Source: Spirochaetales bacterium UBA4629
GTDB taxonomy: Bacteria > Spirochaetota > Spirochaetia > Sphaerochaetales > Sphaerochaetaceae
NCBI GenBank assembly: GCA_002406055.1
Contig: DHMZ01000002.1
Location: 1 to 14,531, forward strand
Length of the DNA: 14,531 nucleotides
Direction: 5' to 3'
Shown: positions 13,950-14,531 of the stretch, in pieces
How positions within the stretch are numbered: the stretch's first letter is position 1
How the letters are laid out: every line of letters starts with the position of its first letter
Notes under the pieces: generated by a model
Database searches by the model: none
Seen by the model: only the letters and a program-made list of their open reading frames with translations
What the model was told of the DNA's origin: nothing
Made by a program: the position numbers and the translations under genes

Positions 13950-14531
13950 CTATTTTTTGAGCGCCTCTAAGATCTCTTTTTTAAGTTCCTCAGGAATGGT
14001 GAGACTACTAATTGTTTCTGTAACTCTATAGGATTCTTCTTCTCGTCCTTCTTCCCGTCCTTCTTCTCTAGAGAAATCTATAAACTTCCTGATCCTTTTT
14101 TCTTGACTCATATTTCTCATAATTTCATCTACCTCTTCTTTATGCTCTTTAATGAAGTCAACTAGTATTTCGTTTTTCAAACACTCCTCAATTGTCTTTT
14201 GTATCGCTATTTCTGTTCGTCCATACTTATCTCTATTTTTATCATAGATTTCTGAGAATATACAGATTTCTTTAAGTATACCAAGCGCATTATTTCGGCT
14301 TATCACCTTTACCGGCATACAGAATTCTTTTCTCTTCTCTCCTTCATTACTTGAACCATATAGCCAATTAGGAATATCTCTTCTTCCTCCTGTATACAGA
14401 CAGAAGAAATGAGGGTCAGGTATATAATCTTTTCTGTTCTTATATTTCTTGTCATCCCAATCATCAACAAGCTTCTTGATTGTCTCTCCGTAGTATTCAA
14501 TCATTCTGTAAGGCAAGTTGGGAGACCAAGT
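13950..14531 (-). CDS. Rpn/PD-(D/E)XK nuclease family transposase-like protein, 3' part
   Basis: The reading frame is open to the window edge (TWSPNLPYRM... precedes the TTG that could be taken as a start), so the gene is 5'-truncated by the window and the N-terminal nuclease core is not visible. The visible part, about 193 codons, contains HFFCLYTGGRRDIPNW (about 41-56 from the edge), the helical TEIAIQKTIEECLKNEILVDFIKEHKEEVDEIM region and a tail with GREEGREEE repeats. This layout matches the C-terminal half of Rpn-type/PD-(D/E)XK putative transposases, which are abundant in gut-associated and spirochaete genomes and are linked to RecA-independent recombination. There is no inverted repeat or target duplication in view. 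The family call is by pattern recall and rests on the C-terminal half only. Confidence 0.7.
   Translation of the reverse strand, partial: TWSPNLPYRMIEYYGETIKKLVDDWDDKKYKNRKDYIPDPHFFCLYTGGRRDIPNWLYGSSNEGEKRKEFCMPVKVISRNNALGILKEICIFSEIYDKNRDKYGRTEIAIQKTIEECLKNEILVDFIKEHKEEVDEIMRNMSQEKRIRKFIDFSREEGREEGREEESYRVTETISSLTIPEELKKEILEALKK
14043..14066 (-). repeat. 12-bp tandem repeat encoding GREE units
   Basis: Two adjacent 12-base units, TCGTCCTTCTTC (14043-14054) and CCGTCCTTCTTC (14055-14066) on the plus strand, differ at one base and encode two Gly-Arg-Glu-Glu repeats. The unit length is a multiple of three, so copy-number change would keep the frame. Confidence 0.85.

Noticed and set aside
14514..14516. 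TTG as the true start of the Rpn-type gene
   Set aside because: The frame stays open to the window edge with residues that fit the family, so the start lies outside the window.
1..14531. CRISPR array, tRNA/rRNA genes, insertion sequence ends, attachment sites
   Set aside because: Scanning by eye found no regularly spaced repeats, no cloverleaf or rRNA-like sequence and no terminal inverted repeats flanked by target duplications.

Overview
The window is A+T-rich and contains no rRNA, tRNA or CRISPR array. It most likely comes from a spirochaete chromosome of the Treponema/Sphaerochaeta type. The main clue is that both periplasmic binding proteins carry a signal peptide ending in FA, followed by a mature start of the form (N/Q)-G-S-S-E, which is typical of spirochaete binding proteins. 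A partial Rpn/PD-(D/E)XK-type protein at the right edge with a GREE-repeat tail also fits. The genus cannot be fixed from the sequence alone.

Layout, left to right. (1) An aspartate kinase gene on the minus strand (72-1370) ends in a hairpin terminator (21-49). It is divergent from (2) a MATE-family exporter on the plus strand (1485-2840). (3) A long minus-strand cluster runs from 11000 down to 2893. In transcription order it encodes a LacI-family regulator, a Liv-type substrate-binding protein, two Liv permeases (LivH, LivM), two Liv ATPases (LivG, LivF), a small cupin, an Old Yellow Enzyme-like flavin reductase with a C-terminal four-cysteine motif, and a short-chain dehydrogenase/reductase. 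Genes from livH to the SDR are packed with gaps of 1-10 bases or ATGA overlaps, so this looks like one operon ending in a shared hairpin (2850-2870). (4) A very A+T-rich 490-base divergent intergenic region (11001-11490) separates it from (5) a plus-strand polar amino-acid ABC transporter operon: binding protein, permease, ATPase (11491-13906). It has a clear sigma70-like promoter and a terminator hairpin between the binding protein and the permease. (6) The 3' part of an Rpn/PD-(D/E)XK-type gene enters from the right edge on the minus strand (13950-14531).

The most interesting unit is cluster 3. My inference is that a small molecule enters through the Liv importer and is then worked on by an ene-reductase/SDR pair, possibly assisted by the cupin, under LacI control. 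The enzyme set suggests an alpha,beta-unsaturated carbonyl or related alcohol/ketone. The substrate is unknown, and I recognise no characterised pathway with this exact gene set. Possible operators, promoter elements and RNA hairpins are annotated at lower confidence. Residue and base positions were counted by hand.
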